From positions 434,001 through 498,000 of the forward strand of contig NZ_JAQMWP010000009.1 of assembly GCF_030403745.1 (NCBI RefSeq): a stretch of 64,000 bases of DNA, given 5' to 3'. The translations under genes were made by a program, and so were the position numbers. Source of the DNA: Streptomyces sp. S.PB5 (lineage in GTDB: Bacteria; Actinomycetota; Actinomycetes; Streptomycetales; Streptomycetaceae). Shown here one piece after another: positions 56,804 to 64,000 of the stretch; the stretch's first letter is position 1, and each line of letters opens with the position of its first letter. A model generated the notes under the pieces. It was given only the letters and a program-made list of their open reading frames with translations, ran no database searches and had not been told where the DNA came from.

Positions 56804-57087
56804 GTCCCGGCGACCCCTTCCCGACGTCGTGCGATGCCGTGTGATCACGATCCGGCGCTCACCCTAGTGGCCCCCTGTGCCCCGTCGGGGTGCTTCGGGA
56901 ACCGGGGCGAACACCTCCGCCTTTGCCTGGTACCCTGGTCGACGGCCGTTTGTGTACGCACCCCCGGAGTCCCCAGAGGATCCTGGAGGCCGCGCCCAGC
57001 GGATCCCCGCCTCCCGAGTAACGGAAGCTCCCCCGAGACAAAGACCGGGGGCACTCGGTGGCCACTCAAAGACTACGAGGAGTACGC

Positions 57088-57375
57088 GTGTCGCTCGACG
57101 CCGCTACGAAGAAGCAGATCATCGCCGAGTTCGGCCAGAAGGAGGGCGACACCGGCTCCCCCGAGGTCCAGGTCGCCATGCTGTCCCGCCGGATCTCGGA
57201 CCTGACCGAGCACCTCAAGACCCACAAGCACGACCACCACTCCCGTCGTGGTCTGCTGATCCTGGTCGGTCAGCGCCGCCGCCTTCTCCAGTACCTGGCG
57301 AAGAAGGACATCCAGCGTTTCCGTACGCTGGTCGACCGCCTCGGCATCCGCCGTGGTGCGGCGGGCGCCAAGTAA
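57088..57375 (+). CDS. rpsO: 30S ribosomal protein S15
   Basis: 95 residues. LDAATKKQIIAEFGQKEGDTGSPEVQVA and HKHDHHSRRGLLILVGQRRRLLQYL are the S15 signature. It binds the central domain of 16S rRNA. GTG start at 57088 after CGAGGAG. It is followed by the attenuator hairpin and pnp, the conserved rpsO-pnp pair. Confidence 0.97.
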   Translation: MSLDAATKKQIIAEFGQKEGDTGSPEVQVAMLSRRISDLTEHLKTHKHDHHSRRGLLILVGQRRRLLQYLAKKDIQRFRTLVDRLGIRRGAAGAK

Positions 57376-57383
57376 GACGCATG

Positions 57384-57422
57384 AAGGGGGCGGTTCCCGA
57401 AACGATCGGGGGCCGCTCCCTT
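57384..57422 (+). terminator. Terminator/processing hairpin between rpsO and pnp
   Basis: A 17-bp stem (57384-57400 with 57406-57422, three G-T wobbles) and a 5-base loop, 8 bp after the rpsO stop. In Streptomyces the rpsO-pnp intergenic hairpin is known to be cut by RNase III; this is the best candidate. Confidence 0.8.
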
Positions 57423-57724
57423 TGCCGTACGTACGGAAAGTGAGCCCGTAGGCAAGCCGTATGTGCGGGAACGTGCGGAGTGTCACACCTACTTTGTAGT
57501 GTGGTAGCACAACGCAGTACCAACGCAGTACACGCAGTACCACGAGGAGAAGTGCACCTCGCCGCCGCCGGTCCTCGGTAGTGGCCCCCGGGCTTTGCGA
57601 ACCCGGGTGCTTCGATCGAAGACCGGCCCGCAACGGACGGCGCGCTTCTCCGCCACGTCCCCCCGCCACACGGGCGGAGCGGGACAAAAGACGAAACAGA
57701 CGAAAAGTAACGGAGAAATCGCTA
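57423..57724 (+). promoter_or_regulatory. pnp leader with short repeats and palindromes
   Basis: Contains three ACGCAGTACC-type units (57512-57541), a CCCGGG...CCCGGG inverted pair (57587-57607) and the perfect palindrome CTTCGATCGAAG (57610-57621). It then reaches the GGAGAAA ribosome site of pnp. PNPase controls its own messenger through leader structures in other bacteria. No gene is visible. Confidence 0.55.
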
Positions 57725-59944
57725 GTGGAGAACGAGACCCACTACGCCGAGGCCGTCATCGACAACGGCTCCTTCGGCACCCGCACCATCCGCTTCGAGA
57801 CGGGCCGCCTGGCCAAGCAGGCCGCCGGCTCCGCCGTGGCGTACCTGGACGACGACACCATGGTGCTGTCGGCCACCACCGCCTCCAAGAACCCCAAGGA
57901 CCAGCTCGACTTCTTCCCCCTCACGGTGGACGTCGAGGAGCGGATGTACGCCGCCGGCAAGATCCCGGGTTCCTTCTTCCGCCGTGAGGGCCGGCCGTCC
58001 GAGGACGCGATCCTCACCTGCCGCCTCATCGACCGCCCGCTGCGCCCGTCCTTCAAGAAGGGCCTGCGCAACGAGATCCAGGTCGTCGCCACGATCATGG
58101 CGCTCAACCCCGACCACCTGTACGACGTCGTGGCGATCAACGCCGCCTCCGCGTCCACCCAGCTGGCCGGTCTGCCCTTCTCCGGCCCGATCGGCGGCGT
58201 CCGCGTCGCGCTGATCAACGGCCAGTGGGTGGCCTTCCCGACGCACTCCGAGCTCGAGGACGCCGTCTTCGACATGGTCGTCGCGGGCCGCACCCTGGAG
58301 GACGGCGACGTCGCGATCATGATGGTCGAGGCCGAGGCCACCGAGAAGACCATCCAGCTGGTCAAGGGCGGCGCCGAGGCGCCGACCGAGGAGGTCGTCG
58401 CCGCCGGTCTGGAAGCCGCGAAGCCCTTCATCAAGGTGCTCTGCAAGGCCCAGGCCGACCTCGCCGCCAAGGCCGCCAAGCCGACCGGCGAGTTCCCGAT
58501 CTTCCTCGACTACCAGGACGACGTCCTGGAGGCGCTCACCGCCGCCGTCCGCCCGGAGCTCGCCTCCGCGCTGACCATCGCCGGCAAGCAGGAGCGCGAG
58601 TCCGAGCTGGACCGCGTCAAGGCGCTCGCCGCCGAGAAGCTCCTGCCGGAGTTCGAGGGCCGCGAGAAGGAGATCTCCGCCGCGTACCGCTCCCTGACCA
58701 AGCAGCTCGTCCGCGAGCGCGTGATCAAGGAGAAGAAGCGCATCGACGGCCGTGGCGTCACGGACATCCGTACGCTCGCCGCCGAGGTCGAGGCCATCCC
58801 GCGCGTGCACGGCTCCGCGGTGTTCGAGCGTGGCGAGACCCAGATCCTGGGCGTCACCACCCTCAACATGCTCCGCATGGAGCAGCAGCTGGACACCCTG
58901 TCGCCGGTGACGCGCAAGCGCTACATGCACAACTACAACTTCCCGCCGTACTCCACCGGCGAGACCGGCCGCGTCGGCTCCCCGAAGCGCCGCGAGATCG
59001 GCCACGGCGCTCTCGCCGAGCGCGCCCTGGTCCCGGTCCTGCCGACGCGCGAGGAGTTCCCCTACGCGATCCGCCAGGTCTCCGAGGCGCTGAGCTCCAA
59101 CGGCTCGACGTCCATGGGCTCGGTCTGCGCCTCCACCATGTCGCTGCTGAACGCCGGTGTGCCGCTGAAGGCCCCCGTCGCCGGTATCGCCATGGGTCTG
59201 ATCTCCCAGGAGATCGACGGCGAGACGCACTACGTCACCCTCACCGACATCCTCGGTGCGGAGGACGCCTTCGGCGACATGGACTTCAAGGTCGCCGGCA
59301 CGAAGGAGTTCGTGACCGCCCTCCAGCTCGACACCAAGCTGGACGGCATTCCCGCCTCCGTCCTGGCCGCCGCTCTCAAGCAGGCCCGTGACGCCCGCCT
59401 CCACATCCTCGACGTGATGATGGAAGCGATCGACACGCCGGACGAGATGTCCCCGAACGCCCCGCGGATCATCACCGTCAAGATCCCCGTGGACAAGATC
59501 GGTGAGGTCATCGGCCCCAAGGGCAAGATGATCAACCAGATCCAGGAGGACACCGGCGCCGAGATCACGATCGAGGACGACGGCACCATCTACATCGGTG
59601 CCGCCGACGGCCCGGCCGCCGAGGCCGCCCGCGCCACGATCAACGGCATCGCCAACCCGACCATGCCGGAGGTCGGCGAGCGCTACCTGGGTACGGTCGT
59701 CAAGACCACCACCTTCGGCGCGTTCGTCTCGCTGCTCCCGGGCAAGGACGGTCTGCTGCACATCTCGCAGATCCGCAAGCTCGCCGGCGGCAAGCGCGTG
59801 GAGAACGTCGAGGACGTCGTCGGCGTGGGCCAGAAGGTCCAGGTCGAGATCGCCGAGATCGACTCCCGCGGCAAGCTCTCCCTGATCCCCGTGATCGAGG
59901 GCGAGGAGTCGGCTGACGACCAGAAGGACGACACCGACAAGTGA
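57725..59944 (+). CDS. pnp: Polynucleotide phosphorylase (also guanosine pentaphosphate synthetase)
   Basis: 739 residues. Two RNase PH domains (GSFGTRTIRFETGRLAKQAAG; second with ILGVTTLNMLRMEQQ and FPPYSTGETGRVGSPKRREIGHGALAERAL), an internal helical linker, then KH (KIGEVIGPKGKMINQIQEDTGAEI) and S1 (LGTVVKTTTFGAFVSLLPGKDGLLHISQI) domains. It degrades RNA from the 3' end using phosphate and adds 3' tails in Streptomyces, where it was named GpsI. GTG start after GGAGAAA. The stop overlaps the next gene (GTGA). Confidence 0.97.
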   Translation: MENETHYAEAVIDNGSFGTRTIRFETGRLAKQAAGSAVAYLDDDTMVLSATTASKNPKDQLDFFPLTVDVEERMYAAGKIPGSFFRREGRPSEDAILTCRLIDRPLRPSFKKGLRNEIQVVATIMALNPDHLYDVVAINAASASTQLAGLPFSGPIGGVRVALINGQWVAFPTHSELEDAVFDMVVAGRTLEDGDVAIMMVEAEATEKTIQLVKGGAEAPTEEVVAAGLEAAKPFIKVLCKAQADLAAKAAKPTGEFPIFLDYQDDVLEALTAAVRPELASALTIAGKQERESELDRVKALAAEKLLPEFEGREKEISAAYRSLTKQLVRERVIKEKKRIDGRGVTDIRTLAAEVEAIPRVHGSAVFERGETQILGVTTLNMLRMEQQLDTLSPVTRKRYMHNYNFPPYSTGETGRVGSPKRREIGHGALAERALVPVLPTREEFPYAIRQVSEALSSNGSTSMGSVCASTMSLLNAGVPLKAPVAGIAMGLISQEIDGETHYVTLTDILGAEDAFGDMDFKVAGTKEFVTALQLDTKLDGIPASVLAAALKQARDARLHILDVMMEAIDTPDEMSPNAPRIITVKIPVDKIGEVIGPKGKMINQIQEDTGAEITIEDDGTIYIGAADGPAAEAARATINGIANPTMPEVGERYLGTVVKTTTFGAFVSLLPGKDGLLHISQIRKLAGGKRVENVEDVVGVGQKVQVEIAEIDSRGKLSLIPVIEGEESADDQKDDTDK

Positions 59945-61320
59945 CGTCGAGTAGCTCCACGGCGACGGCCCGCACCTCCTCGGAGGCGCGGGCCGTCGCC
60001 CGTACCCAAACCCTGATCAAGGGCGAGAACGGCATCGGCACGGTCCGCAAGACCACCCTCCCGGGCGGCCTGCGCATCGTCACCGAGACCCTGCCGTCGG
60101 TCCGCTCCGCGACCTTCGGCATCTGGGCCCACGTCGGCTCCCGCGACGAGACGCCGTCCCTGAACGGCGCCACGCACTACCTGGAGCACCTGCTCTTCAA
60201 GGGCACGACGCGCAGGTCGGCCCTGGACATCTCCTCGGCGCTCGACGCCGTCGGCGGCGAGATGAACGCGTTCACGGCGAAGGAGTACACGTGCTACTAC
60301 GCACGCGTGCTCGACAGCGACCTCCCGCTCGCCATCGACGTCGTCTGCGACATGCTGACCGGCTCGCTGATCCTCGAAGAGGACGTCAACGTCGAGCGCG
60401 GCGCGATCCTCGAAGAGATCGCCATGACCGAGGACGACCCGGGCGACTGCGTGCACGACCTGTTCGCGCACACCATGTTCGGCGACAACCCCCTCGGCCG
60501 CCCGGTCCTCGGCACGGTCGACACCGTCAACGCCCTGACGGCCGACCGCATCCGCCGCTTCTACAAGAAGCACTACGACCCGACCCACCTGGTCGTGGCC
60601 GCCGCGGGCAACATCGACCACAACAAGGTCGTACGGCAGGTCCGCGCGGCCTTCGAGAAGGCGGGCGCCTTCAAGAACGCCGAGGCGAGCCCCATATCCC
60701 CGCGCCACGGCCGCCGTACGATCCGCACCTCGGGCCGCGTCGAACTGCTCGGCCGCAAGACCGAGCAGGCGCATGTCGTCCTCGGTATGCCGGGCCTGGC
60801 CCGCACGGACGAGCGCCGCTGGGCGCTGGGCGTGCTCAACACGGCACTGGGCGGCGGCATGTCCTCCCGTCTGTTCCAGGAGGTCCGCGAGAAGCGCGGT
60901 CTGGCCTACAGCGTGTACTCGTACACCTCCGGCTTCGCCGACTGCGGCCTCTTCGGCGTGTACGCCGGCTGCCGGCCGTCCCAGGTCCACGACGTGCTGA
61001 AGATCTGCCGCGACGAACTCGACCAAGTCGCCGAGCACGGCCTGAGCGACGACGAGATCGCCCGCGCCATCGGCCAGCTCCGCGGTTCCACCGTCCTCGG
61101 CCTGGAGGACACCGGTGCGCTCATGAACCGCATCGGCAAGAGTGAGCTGTGCTGGGGCGAGCAGATGTCCGTCGACGACATGCTGACCCGGATAGCCTCG
61201 GTCACCCCGGACGACGTCCGCGCGGTCGCCCGCGACATCCTGGGGCAGCGGCCCTCGCTGTCGGTCATCGGCCCGCTCAAGGACAAGCAGGCGTCGCGGC
61301 TGCACGAGGCAGTGGCGTAA
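59941..61320 (+). CDS. M16 family zinc peptidase
   Basis: 459 residues. The inverted zinc motif HxxEH is THYLEHLLFKGT, with the third ligand Glu in the VERGAILEEIAM helix about 75 residues on. The second half has the R/Y substrate-binding pair typical of the C-terminal domain (SSRLFQEVREKRGLAYSVYSY). It is a mitochondrial-processing-peptidase-like protease, probably cytoplasmic (no signal). Coupled to pnp by GTGA; the pair is conserved in actinobacteria. Confidence 0.93.
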   Translation: MTSSSSTATARTSSEARAVARTQTLIKGENGIGTVRKTTLPGGLRIVTETLPSVRSATFGIWAHVGSRDETPSLNGATHYLEHLLFKGTTRRSALDISSALDAVGGEMNAFTAKEYTCYYARVLDSDLPLAIDVVCDMLTGSLILEEDVNVERGAILEEIAMTEDDPGDCVHDLFAHTMFGDNPLGRPVLGTVDTVNALTADRIRRFYKKHYDPTHLVVAAAGNIDHNKVVRQVRAAFEKAGAFKNAEASPISPRHGRRTIRTSGRVELLGRKTEQAHVVLGMPGLARTDERRWALGVLNTALGGGMSSRLFQEVREKRGLAYSVYSYTSGFADCGLFGVYAGCRPSQVHDVLKICRDELDQVAEHGLSDDEIARAIGQLRGSTVLGLEDTGALMNRIGKSELCWGEQMSVDDMLTRIASVTPDDVRAVARDILGQRPSLSVIGPLKDKQASRLHEAVA

Positions 61321-61395
61321 CCCCGCCGGACCCGGCCGGATCCCGCCGGTCTCAGGTCGGCGTCTTTTCGGAAAGCGTCTTTAAGGAAGCAAGTG

Positions 61396-62148
61396 ATGAG
61401 CAAGCTGCGCGTGGCGGTCCTCGGTGCCAAGGGCCGGATCGGTTCCGAGGCGGTCAAGGCCGTCGAGGCCGCCGAGGACATGGAGCTGGTCGCCGCCCTG
61501 AGCCGGGGCGACAAGCTGGAGACGCTCGCCGAGACCGGCGCCCAGGTCGCCGTCGAACTGACCACGCCGGACTCGGTGATGGCCAACCTGGAGTACTGCG
61601 TCGGCCACGGCATCCACGCCGTCGTCGGTACGACGGGCTGGACCGACGAGCGCCTCGCCCAGCTGAACGGCTGGCTGGCAGCCTCCCCGGAGACGGGCGT
61701 CCTCATCGCGCCCAACTTCTCCATCGGGGCCGTCCTCAACATGAAGTTCGCGCAGATCGCCGCCCCCTACTTCGAGTCGGTGGAGGTCGTCGAACTCCAC
61801 CACCCGAAGAAGGTCGACGCCCCGAGCGGTACGGCGACCCGCACGGCCCAGCTCATCGCCGAGGCCAGGCGGGCAGCGGGCACGGCTCAGGCACCGGACG
61901 CCACCGAGACGGCCCTGGAGGGCGCCCGCGGCGCGGATGTCGACGGCATCCCCGTCCACTCCGTCCGCCTCCGGGGCCTGCTGGCCCACCAGGAGGTCCT
62001 CCTGGGCGGCGAGGGCGAGACGCTGACCATCCGCCACGACTCGCTCCACCACAGCAGCTTCATGCCGGGCATCCTGCTGGGCGCCCGCCGCGTGGTGACC
62101 ACCCCGGGCGTCACCTTCGGCCTGGAACACTTCCTGGACCTGGGCTGA
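61396..62148 (+). CDS. dapB: 4-hydroxy-tetrahydrodipicolinate reductase
   Basis: 250 residues. NADPH-binding VAVLGAKGRIGSEAV, then GTTGWTDERL, APNFSIGAVL and the catalytic VVELHHPKKVDAPSGTA with the conserved His-His-Lys. The C-terminal HDSLHHSSFMPGILLGAR is typical. It reduces HTPA in the lysine and diaminopimelate pathway needed for peptidoglycan. ATG at 61396 has AAGGAAG upstream; GTG at 61393 is less well placed. Confidence 0.96.
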   Translation: MSKLRVAVLGAKGRIGSEAVKAVEAAEDMELVAALSRGDKLETLAETGAQVAVELTTPDSVMANLEYCVGHGIHAVVGTTGWTDERLAQLNGWLAASPETGVLIAPNFSIGAVLNMKFAQIAAPYFESVEVVELHHPKKVDAPSGTATRTAQLIAEARRAAGTAQAPDATETALEGARGADVDGIPVHSVRLRGLLAHQEVLLGGEGETLTIRHDSLHHSSFMPGILLGARRVVTTPGVTFGLEHFLDLG

Positions 62149-62155
62149 CGACACC

Positions 62156-62608
62156 ATGCGCGCCAAGCTGTCCTACGCCATAACGGCCGCCGTCCTGGTC
62201 TTCTACTTCGTCCTGGTCGGCAGCCGTGGCGTCATGCTCATCCAGACCGGCACGCTCCTCACCGTCACCTTCGGGGTGGCGGTGCTGATCCTGCCGGTCA
62301 TCGGCGTGTGGTTCCTGTGGAAGAACACCCAGTTCGTCCGCAAGGCCAACGCCCTCGCCGCGGAGCTCGACGCCGAGGGCGGCCTCCCCGTCGACGAGTT
62401 GAAGCGCACCCCCAGCGGCCGCATCGACCGCGACTCGGCCGACGAGGTCTTCGCCAAGCGCAAGGCCGAGACCGAGGACGCTCCCGACGACTGGCGGAAC
62501 TGGTTCCGCCTGGCCGTCGCCTACCAGGACGCCCGCGACACCCCGCGCGCCCGCAAGGCGATGCAGCAAGCGATCGCCCTGCACGACGGAAAGCCGCTCC
62601 AGGCCTGA
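62156..62608 (+). CDS. Small membrane protein with TPR-like tail
   Basis: 150 residues with two membrane segments (AITAAVLVFYFVLVGSRGVML and LLTVTFGVAVLILPVIGVWFLW). A cytoplasmic tail contains WRNWFRLAVAYQDARDTPRARKAMQQAIAL, like one tetratricopeptide repeat. It lies 7 bp after dapB and is probably in the same operon. Function unknown. Confidence 0.82.
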   Translation: MRAKLSYAITAAVLVFYFVLVGSRGVMLIQTGTLLTVTFGVAVLILPVIGVWFLWKNTQFVRKANALAAELDAEGGLPVDELKRTPSGRIDRDSADEVFAKRKAETEDAPDDWRNWFRLAVAYQDARDTPRARKAMQQAIALHDGKPLQA

Positions 62609-62678
62609 CCGCTTTTTGCGCCTAAACCGGCGCCGCTCTCGCGGAGCTGGCTGATCGCCGTCGTGGTTCCTCAATTGA

Positions 62679-62713
62679 CGGTTGCGGTCGCCGCGGGGTG
62701 GTCGCCGCAACCG
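62679..62713. terminator. Hairpin between convergent genes
   Basis: 9-bp stem (CGGTTGCGG and complement) around a GC-rich loop, between the TPR-like membrane gene and the convergent membrane gene. Confidence 0.6.
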
Positions 62714-62718
62714 GAGTG

Positions 62719-63276
62719 TCAGGCGCCGCGCTGATACTCCGCGCCCCACGCCTCCACCGAGTCGGCCGCCCGGTCGAACGCGTCCGGCCGCCCCAGGAAG
62801 TCCGCGTTGTGCGTGGTCAACAGCAGCGAAGTGTCCTCAGCCGCCCGGTCATTGCGTACGACCGTCAGCGCCTGCCCCTGCACCGTGCGCGGCAGCCCCA
62901 GCCAGCGCACCGGCTGCTGCACCGTCCGCACGGCGACGACCCGCTCCCAGCGCACCGTACGGGTCAGGAAGAACCCCACGTGCCGCACGCCGCGGGCGTT
63001 CACCCACACGCCCACGCGCAGCAACCGCAGCGCGACGGCGATGATGGCGAGCGCACCGCCGAAGACCGCACCGCCCTCGGACACGGATCCCGTGAGGGCG
63101 ATGATGACCGCCGCGAACAGTACGTACGAGGCGAGGAGCAGCAGGAGCGCCGCCGCGCCCACCCGGTAGGGCCCAGGGCGATAGGGGCGCCGCCAGTGCT
63201 CGCGGTCGTCGAAGGGCAGCGCGGCATCGTCGGCTGTCTCGTACGCGCGGTCGGCCGTCAGGAAGGGCAGGGGCAC
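62719..63276 (-). CDS. Membrane protein with PH-like domain
   Basis: 185 residues. Two membrane helices (VGAAALLLLLASYVLFAAVIIALTG and GAVFGGALAIIAVALRLLRVGVW) are followed by a bacterial PH/YdbS-like domain: VWVNARGVRHVGFFLTRTVRWERVVAV. GTG start at 63276. Function unknown. Convergent with the dapB operon. Confidence 0.82.
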   Translation of the reverse strand: MPLPFLTADRAYETADDAALPFDDREHWRRPYRPGPYRVGAAALLLLLASYVLFAAVIIALTGSVSEGGAVFGGALAIIAVALRLLRVGVWVNARGVRHVGFFLTRTVRWERVVAVRTVQQPVRWLGLPRTVQGQALTVVRNDRAAEDTSLLLTTHNADFLGRPDAFDRAADSVEAWGAEYQRGA

Positions 63277-63366
63277 GGCTGGTCCTCACTCGTCCATGTG
63301 TGGGCTGTGCCCGGTGAGGCTATCCGCCGGATGTCTCCATGAGCCACCTCAGGGGGCCTGGATGAG

Positions 63367-63606
63367 TCAGTGTCCTTGGGACGCCTGTGACTCCTGAGTG
63401 CCGTTGGAGGAGTGATCGAGCGTCAGCGCCGGCATCCCTAGCACCAGGGACCCCACCAGCGCGGCGACGATGGTGACGCCCAGGAGCCAACGCCCGGCCA
63501 TCTCCGCCACGGAGGCCTTCTCCCGAGGCGGGGGAGTGACATTGCTGCGGAACCTGTCGGCCTCGGCGACGAAGGCGAACGGGACGGGCTCACGCCGACG
63601 GAACAT
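63367..63606 (-). CDS. Small single-pass membrane protein
   Basis: 79 residues. A conserved-looking N-terminus MFRRREPVPFAFVAEADRFR precedes one membrane helix (about 40-60, LLGVTIVAALVGSLVLGMPAL). I recognise no family. The ATG at 63606 has AAGGAG 11-16 bases upstream; the frame stays open to 63669 but without a better start. Confidence 0.68.
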   Translation of the reverse strand: MFRRREPVPFAFVAEADRFRSNVTPPPREKASVAEMAGRWLLGVTIVAALVGSLVLGMPALTLDHSSNGTQESQASQGH

Positions 63607-63813
63607 CGGGTGGACGCTCCTTTCAAGCTCGGATACTCGAATAAGTGACTCTTGTTGATACAGACGCACGAGTGCCCGAAAAGGTGCCCTGATGCCCCGA
63701 ATTCACAGAACTTCGCCGAAGATGTCGCGTCCCGGCACCGAACGCCCCGATGTCAGTGCCGGGTCGTAGAGTGGGCGCCGCCCGAGAGAAGTGATGGAAG
63801 GACCCTCCGAGCC

Positions 63814-64000
63814 GTGACCGACACCCCCGCCGACGACCTCAAGCCCAGCTTCCGCACCGACATCAGCGTCGAGCTGGTCAAGCACACCGCGGCCGACTCC
63901 GACGTCCTGTGGGCCGCCCGCGTCTCCACCGCCGGTGAGCAGTCCCTGGAGGAGCTCCAGAAGGACCCCGAGCGCTCCAAGGGCCTCATCAACTACCTGA
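63814..64000 (+). CDS. thyX: Flavin-dependent thymidylate synthase (N-terminal part)
   Basis: 62 codons before the window ends. ISVELVKHTAADSDVLWAARVSTAG and KGLINYL match the N-terminus of ThyX, which methylates dUMP using FAD and methylene-tetrahydrofolate. The catalytic RHRxxSxxxxSxR motif is beyond the end. GTG start at 63814. GAATTCACAGAA lies about 100 bp upstream (63699-63710). Confidence 0.9.
   Translation, partial: MTDTPADDLKPSFRTDISVELVKHTAADSDVLWAARVSTAGEQSLEELQKDPERSKGLINYL

Noticed and set aside
57512..57541. Short direct repeats that could suggest a CRISPR-like array
   Set aside because: Units are 10 bp with no spacers of constant length and no cas genes.

Overview
The window is chromosomal DNA of a Streptomyces or a very close actinomycete. 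Evidence: about 70% G+C, strong third-position GC bias, many GTG starts, ATGA/GTGA stop-start couplings, purine-rich ribosome sites, and a housekeeping order (proS, rimP-nusA-ylxR-infB-DUF503-rbfA-truB, ribF, rpsO-pnp-M16 protease-dapB-thyX) that I recognise from Streptomyces.

Layout. (1) 1-4959 is a plant-polysaccharide locus: the tail of a GH95 alpha-L-fucosidase, a secreted GH12 glucanase, a GH31 alpha-glycosidase and a LacI repressor with palindromic operators. The combination suits fucosylated xyloglucan. A secreted chorismate mutase sits inside it. (2) 5138-25357 is a large exopolysaccharide region: a CDP-alcohol phosphotransferase and cytidylyltransferase pair (convergent, overlapping), a decayed TnpB element, a glycosyltransferase - chain-length (Wzz-like) - flippase operon, a convergent polymerase, an acetyltransferase and second glycosyltransferase, a lipoprotein and two paralogous secreted beta-propeller/LamG proteins, GDP-fucose synthesis (gmd, fcl) and the membrane phosphoglycosyltransferase that would start the repeat unit. 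(3) 25702-35068 is housekeeping: acyl-CoA dehydrogenase, the MEP-pathway genes dxr and ispG around the site-2 protease rseP, two GNAT acetyltransferases and proS. (4) 35631-37632 is a four-gene reverse-strand cluster (degenerate kinase, DUF4439, a 24-codon bridging ORF, a lipoprotein). (5) 37846-44892 is the nusA-infB operon. (6) 45152-49102 is a 1316-residue degenerate trypsin-like/P-loop protein, then ribF. (7) 50266-56399 holds an EspI-like ParA-type ATPase and a membrane PQQ-like propeller protein, with no ESX core genes beside them. (8) 56516-64000 holds DUF397, rpsO, pnp, an M16 protease, dapB, small membrane proteins and the start of thyX.

Working together: region 2 reads as a Wzx/Wzy-type pathway making a fucose-containing surface polymer. 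GDP-L-fucose is made by gmd/fcl, the first sugar phosphate is loaded by the phosphoglycosyltransferase, and two GT4 enzymes and a WcaF-type acetyltransferase build the unit. Flippase, polymerase and Wzz-like protein export and lengthen it. The strongest unusual signals are three degraded copies of the flippase/polymerase gene tails between those two genes, an intergenic-type repeat carried in frame inside the 45152-49102 gene, a protease/NTPase protein with both active sites altered, a kinase lacking its catalytic residues, and an EspI-like ATPase without its secretion system. No rRNA, tRNA or CRISPR array was recognised.
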